From Dryococelus australis (taxonomy: Eukaryota; Arthropoda; Insecta; Phasmatodea; Phasmatidae): a stretch of DNA of 64,000 nt. The DNA is taken from positions 301,173,466 through 301,237,465 of the forward strand of contig CM057009.1 in the NCBI GenBank assembly GCA_029891345.1, written 5' to 3'. The position numbers and the translations under genes were made by a program. Below are positions 58,732 to 64,000 of this stretch, one piece after another; the first letter of the stretch is position 1; each line of letters begins with the position of its first letter. The notes beneath the pieces are model-generated. The model was not told the DNA's origin, did no database searches, and saw only the letters and a program-made list of their open reading frames with translations.

Positions 58732-58737
58732 AATAAA
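58732..58737 (+). promoter_or_regulatory. Poly(A) signal AATAAA (copy B)
   Basis: Conserved with 20,573 in copy A, about 117 bases after the candidate stop. Confidence 0.4.
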
Positions 58738-58759
58738 AAGTATTATTTTCATTGTTTAT

Positions 58760-60940
58760 TATTGTAAGCCTATTTGTTCCGAAACGGCTTTAAGGTTTTT
58801 TTCATTTGAAGTAAATTAATTATTGTCCATTTCATGTAAGTAGGGTAAATTTTGACAGTTCTAGAAAAGTAGCATGGCTGCAATGTATCCTAGCACCGCA
58901 GCTGTTTTTGTCATTGAAGAAAAATACGTTTGTAAACAAATGTTTTGAGTCTAATGCACTCTAGCAATTTCCTCCTTCCATGAGTTCCCTGTCATGGCAG
59001 GAATAAAATGCCGTTGTTTGCTAACTTCCTTCCAGTAATTAATGTAGTATAGTATAGCTAGTTAGGAACTCCAAACTGTTTTATTTTTTTATTGCAGGGT
59101 TAAATTTGTCGGGGTTTTGTCTATTTTATTTTGAGGGAAAAAGGAAACAGTGAGGCTGTGGGGGGCTTTAGTTTAATGTCTTTCGTGACACTACATTATC
59201 TGATGTTCTTACGAGTGTGTGGCATTTTGAATAGCATATTTTTTCGATGTAGCACGTGGAAAATTTAGCTGGTATGGAAGTAACATTTAAACTATTTAAC
59301 TTCGTCAATATTAACTTTAATGAAAAACAAAGTGTGATGCATACGTCGCTGTTCGTATTCTTACTAATGCAACAATATATAACACTTTGATCGAACTTAA
59401 CATTACACTCAAATTTACGATATAGACAAATAAACAAATATTATTCACTTACTACAAAAGTATGGAAAGTGTGGATCTTTAAGGTTACGTATATTTCAAT
59501 AATTATATTAACAGTTTACAAATACATTTACAAAACATGCAAACATACTATTTGTAAAATTCACAACCTCTTGAACATGTGTTTTTCTATGCCAATAAAT
59601 GCAAATTTACACAACATTCATGTTTGTTGGTCACTAGCATTAAACAATTTATTTGCAGAATCATTCAGTAAAATCAAAACTGGGCATGTTTCATGAAAAA
59701 CACAAACCTAAACTTAGATACGCAAAAAATATTCGTATCACTTCATTGCAGACAGCAGTAAGAAAAATGGTGGAGTGAGCAGTTTTAAAAAGGCAGTGAA
59801 TATATGCTTATTAATATTACATTTCACTTAACAGAATTTACTACAAGGGTACCTACAAAAAACTGTGCTTGCAAATAACAAATAAATAAATAATTTACTA
59901 CTGAATCAATATTCCAACAACACCAACAAGATATTTTTATAATAAACACAATGAGAAAAAAACACATACACAACGACCTTCACCGGGCTGGACACTGGAA
60001 AAAAATTAACATGGCTAGCCATTGGTTGGAAACGTTTACTGTTTGTATGTTTCGACATAATTTGTCATAATTGCTAAACATGATTTAAAATTTCAGTCAC
60101 TAATGGCCAAGAAAATTTAATGATGCTTTAGAAATATAATTTAACACATAAACGTTGTAAGAATAATTATGATTTTAAATTACAACTTTTACTTCTGAGT
60201 ACTTATTTTCTCCCAAAGCCATCATCAGAATAACCAAATTAACAACACGCATTCCACAGCAGCTCATCAGATGATACCATATTTTACGAATTAGAGCTTT
60301 TACTGTTTACGTAGTGTGTAGGTTTGTTACATTGTCACAGATTTTACCCCACTTTATGAAATGGACAATAACAATGTCTTAAAAACATTAAATTTTTAAT
60401 TCTAGAATGTTCCCCCGAATATGTATAAATGTCAGGAAATAAATACCAAAAGTATGAGTAAAATATATTTTAGCAATGTATTATTGTAAGTTGTATCCTC
60501 GAAAATTCCATAGTTAACAACTACATTAACACAGTGGCTTCAATTAGCATATTTGCACACGCCCATCAAGAGAGGGGGTCAAGGGGTTGCAATGCTCAGA
60601 GGACCGGTCACCAGGAAGGGGGGTGGGGGGCACAGGTCGGGTCTGATTAAAAAAAATTTTATTTTATAACAAAGTATTACGTAAAAATCTAATTTAGACA
60701 CTCAAAATGCTTTCTTTTTTCATGGATGATAACTATTTATACTGTTGTAAAGAGTCAATTTGTTGTGGTGATGCATATGGGGAGGGGCCCACAACACGCA
60801 TTGCTCAGGGGTCCGAAATTTATCTATGTGGTCCCGTAATTGCCAATTGTTTTTAATATTACATGATTACGATATGATACACTCCTGTCTTTGATTTAAT
60901 GTGTTCTCACATTGAGAATGATCTCTGAGCTTGTGCTGAT
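58760..60940. other. Intergenic; no supportable gene
   Basis: Partner of 20,600-22,720. The G-rich patch at 60,570-60,650 has gained G residues relative to copy A. Confidence 0.5.
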
Positions 60941-60959
60941 GTGATGGATGTGGAATGAT

Positions 60960-61125
60960 ATATATGAGACGCATCTTCATATTGTACGGTTTGGCAAGGA
61001 GTATTCACTCATTGAATCACAGGTAGCATCTGCTGATTTTGCACAAATTTTACTTCGAAACAAATGTGTTGGTATGGCTAGACAAGTTAGACAAGTTTTC
61101 ATATTTTATTTACCACGTGCTTGAT
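60960..61125 (+). pseudogene. Short coding-like segment (copy B)
   Basis: Partner of 22,740-22,925: VRFGKEYSLIESQVASADFA and QILLRNKCVGMARQVRQVF, open in the same frame. Unrecognised. Confidence 0.25.
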
Positions 61126-62873
61126 GTATACAGAGCTGTTAAATGACTGTGCCTTTCAAAATGGACGTTGGACAATTTTTTTGACTGTATTTTTAAGTAG
61201 CAGGGAATAACTTGAGTGAGAGCTAAAATTGATTTGAAATGTTTCACATAAAGGTAATTTGTGTTCAAAACTCATTTTAAGTTCAAACAGAAATGATAAT
61301 AATAAACAAAAGAAGGGATTTTCCTATTTTATCTCAAAATAATCTCAATGAGTGACATTAGTAATTCATTTGGTAAAGCAACCAAATTAATTTTTGTTTT
61401 TTGTCCACATAATTATTTTGTGGAATGAGTGAGCAATGCAATTTGTATTTAGGCATGTGATGCTTAATAATGTGTATGTGAGCAAAGAAAAATATTTGTG
61501 TTTTTATGACTGGATATAGGCCATGTGACAAAATTAGAAATAAAAAAAATGAGGTACTAGGGTCTTGTTAAAGTTCGTATTCCACGATCCAAAATTATAT
61601 ACAAATTCAGGCAAAATATTCTGCGAGACCTCTTTTGCAAGCCTGCATAAAAGCTAGTATGGCATGTTCTACAGAATTACCTGTAATATGTGACTTACTG
61701 CCACACAAGAAAACATGCACACATATTTTTGTATTTTACATTAGAAACTGTATTCTATAGGATTTAATTAATGCACAGGTTCTGCAATATTCATTCATGC
61801 ATGGACCCTAAGTGTTTTGTTGTAATAATTTGAACTTTTTGTGTGTTAAATAAACAAGGATATTTATTGTGACTATCATAACATCAATAGAAATCATCAT
61901 TGTAGGTTTTCATCTAATATTTACTTTCCTGTTGTTTAATGACTTTATCGCGGTTTCTCTTAACAAAATTAATGACAATTATCATAACTAGGATCACCTT
62001 AACACCACCTGTTTTATGACATTGCTGTTAATATCCAGAATGTCTTCACTTTTTTCATCACCCACCACCCTTATGCTTATTGGCTAAATTTTGCACCTTG
62101 TAGGAAATTTTCCATTGAAAATTGCATATTCACAATCATCAAAGTATCCATTACATGTGGCTAAATAAAAAAAAAAAAACTGTTCATACTATACACCACG
62201 CAGGCTTATATAGTGTATTCCAAGAAAACTGTTATCATGGTGCCAATGCTTTAATGCACTAAATTGGTATCAAATTATTTATCTCAATACCACATTCCCA
62301 AACATTAGCAGTATATGCATGTATTTTAACTGGTCATTTAAATAATTTAAACTTAAGAGAAACAAAAAATTCTGAGGAAGTAAGTGAAGTAACAGGATTT
62401 TTGTTCTCCTGTTTATAATAATTACATGTTTTCACCTTGACTTTAAGAAAATAAATTTCAATCTATCTCAGAGCAAAAAAAAATATTAAAGTTACTTAAA
62501 ATTGCTTGCAATTATACATAGGTTTATTTTTTTGCTGAATTCCATTTAATACTGTAATTCCATTAGTGGTGTGTGGTTCTACTATCACACTAAAGGGGTA
62601 AGCTTATTTTAAAACACAAAAATTTGTACTAAAGTCCTTACAAAAATATATCTTAATTTAACTGTTTCTTAATGATTTCCGTGTTTACAACCTTTTATAC
62701 TAATAAAGCGTGCCCAGAAAAGTGTTTTCGAACCCAGGTGCCAGCAACAATTCCTTATAAACTATATTCAGAAACAACTCCCCCCCTCCCCGCCCTAATC
62801 ACTTATTCGACCAAAGCATAATTGGCTTGAGTCAACCTTATATCAAACTTGTCATGACAAGCCTGTTGGCTTC

Positions 62874-62953
62874 AATCAAGCTTCCTATGCTAGTCAGAAA
62901 TTTTGAATCAAGTTAACTATACACCGCACGTCAATCTAATAGGAAGCTTGATT
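62874..62953. repeat. Inverted repeat with AAGCTT arms (copy B)
   Basis: AATCAAGCTTCCTAT and its near-perfect reverse complement are separated by about 50 bases; better preserved than in copy A. Confidence 0.55.
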
Positions 62954-63220
62954 ACTTAGACTTACCATAAGTTTGCACTGGAAAACTACAATCATAATTC
63001 AAGCCATCTGTAAGTTTGCCATTAGCAAGTAGGTGCCAGTCATGAGCACTGCCGTCCGTAGCAAAAGTAAAGCCAAGTGCAAGAATTTTTGCAAGGCACA
63101 TCCCTTCCGTTAACCACCACTTTGCACAATATGCATTTACACTGTGTGTTTCAATCTTATATCCGATTAGATAATTGTTTATTAAGTACTGTATGCTAAG
63201 AACATTGATATGTGCTAACA

Positions 63221-63980
63221 TGGCTTGGCATATTGCGACAGGTGACAGATAACTAATTTGACAGAAACTCAAATGCATGGTTAGATATTATTGAATAGTT
63301 AGAAATTCGGTATGGGTGCCAGCACATCTATGTCACAGGGGAGCATGTGGACTCTGGTACTCAAGGTGGTAGTTTGTCGACAGCCACGTGGCGTAACCCT
63401 CTCGCAGCTCACATTTATAGATGATGTACAGTAAAAGTCTCCAGTGCCTCTACATTATATAAATAAGGACGTGGCTTTATACTGCGGAGTGGGCCAGGAG
63501 CCAAGTTGAAATTAATATAAAATAATAAAATAAAAGGAACGATGCAATTACGTATATTGACAGAGTGAGATCACACATACAATCACAAACACAAAATCCC
63601 TAGGATACTGCGTGCATGGCATACTAGGCCCACCATCGGCCAACACTGCAAATGGACCTGGTTAATGTATGGGAATTGCAAACAGTTAAATTTCCGGGGC
63701 CACAAGTCTACGGAGAAGAGATTGCGAGCACGGGGGAGAAAAGAAAAGAATTATCGTTCCGGTTAAAATACACACTTACTATTACTGTTACTGACCAGGC
63801 AAGTTGATAAATTTTCCTCGTGATGCGAACGTGTGCAACCTATAAGGCACGCTGAACTAGACTAAGTAGGATGTCGCAGAGATGCTGTTACCTAATGGAG
63901 ATCTCCCATCAACTCAGTGAGGAACACCAAAGTTCATACATATACACTTAATACATGTACAAAAACAGAAATCAGCACAG
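63221..63980 (-). repeat. LTR-like repeat, copy B (third copy in window)
   Basis: Starts TGGCTTGGCA like 24,994 and 32,307. It is closer to 24,994-25,747 than to 32,307-33,062, as expected for the duplicate of the left LTR. Confidence 0.65.
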
Positions 63981-64000
63981 CAAAACACTAAGGAATTAAG

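Larger units (their letters stand above)
35458..64000 (+). repeat. Large direct duplication, copy B
   Basis: This is the second copy of the segment beginning at position 1. Relative to copy A it contains an additional 8.46 kb from about 40,928 to 49,39x, and 1.07 kb (54,326-55,390) instead of the 6.75 kb Copia/Gypsy nest. The plus-strand Gypsy integrase runs on past the A breakpoint in B, so the 8.46-kb difference is best read as a deletion in A. The copy is not finished at the window end. Confidence 0.9.

Noticed and set aside
1..64000. tRNA, rRNA, CRISPR array, bacterial operon, telomeric repeat
   Set aside because: None seen: no cloverleaf outside SINE-like heads, no rRNA motifs, no regular short repeats with spacers, no telomere-type hexamers or pentamers.

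Overview
This window looks like TE-dense nuclear DNA from an animal, most likely an insect. It is AT-rich and has no operons, ribosome-binding sites, rRNA or tRNA genes. Almost every recognisable coding stretch is a decayed transposon: Ty3/Gypsy, Ty1/Copia, Tc1/mariner, pogo/Tigger or tRNA-derived SINE. The taxon is inferred from the mixture of elements, one of which carries an errantivirus-like envelope gene; no single sequence proves it.

The dominant structure is a large direct duplication. Copy A (1 to about 25,770) is repeated as copy B (35,458 to the end at 64,000). B differs from A in three main ways. It keeps about 8.46 kb (40,928-49,39x) that A lacks. It has about 1.07 kb (54,326-55,390) where A has 6.75 kb of nested Copia plus Gypsy (10,350-17,105). 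Divergence is also very uneven along the alignment. The 9.7 kb between the copies (25,770-35,457) holds a second, minus-strand Gypsy element and the 3' end of an env-bearing element.

Layout, left to right. 1-1,880 (B: 34,440-37,343): integrase and env remnants of a minus-strand envelope-bearing LTR element. 1,880-5,440 (B: 37,345-42,480): a plus-strand Gypsy with PHD finger, Gag, protease, RT, RNase H and integrase; it is more complete in B. 5,466-10,300 (B: 49,408-54,300): a Tc1-like fragment and a minus-strand Tigger transposase. 10,350-17,105 (A only): a Copia remnant with an almost complete Gypsy (11,700-16,049) inserted in it, showing short LTRs, a 5-bp target duplication, a primer-binding site and a polypurine tract. 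17,106-25,770 (B: 55,391-64,000): mostly intergenic, with a decayed coding-like block and a pair of phase-compatible exon candidates ending in a stop and AATAAA. 24,994-33,062: a Gypsy flanked by about 755-bp direct repeats read as LTRs, also with PHD-like fingers ahead of Gag. 42,500-47,970 (B only): two tandem 2.75-kb units with an SFKGF-type peptide repeat and a zinc-finger-like exon.

The most promising non-transposon signal is a possible host gene on the plus strand (48,487-48,564, then 58,041-58,136, then 58,425-58,615, with the last two also in copy A at 19,881-20,453). Reading phases agree across the exons. The 96-base exon differs by about 20% between the copies while the next 120 intron bases differ by about 4%, and nearly all changed codons alter the amino acid. 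That pattern suggests rapid diversification. An assembly that placed two haplotypes in tandem could explain the whole duplication and must be excluded first.
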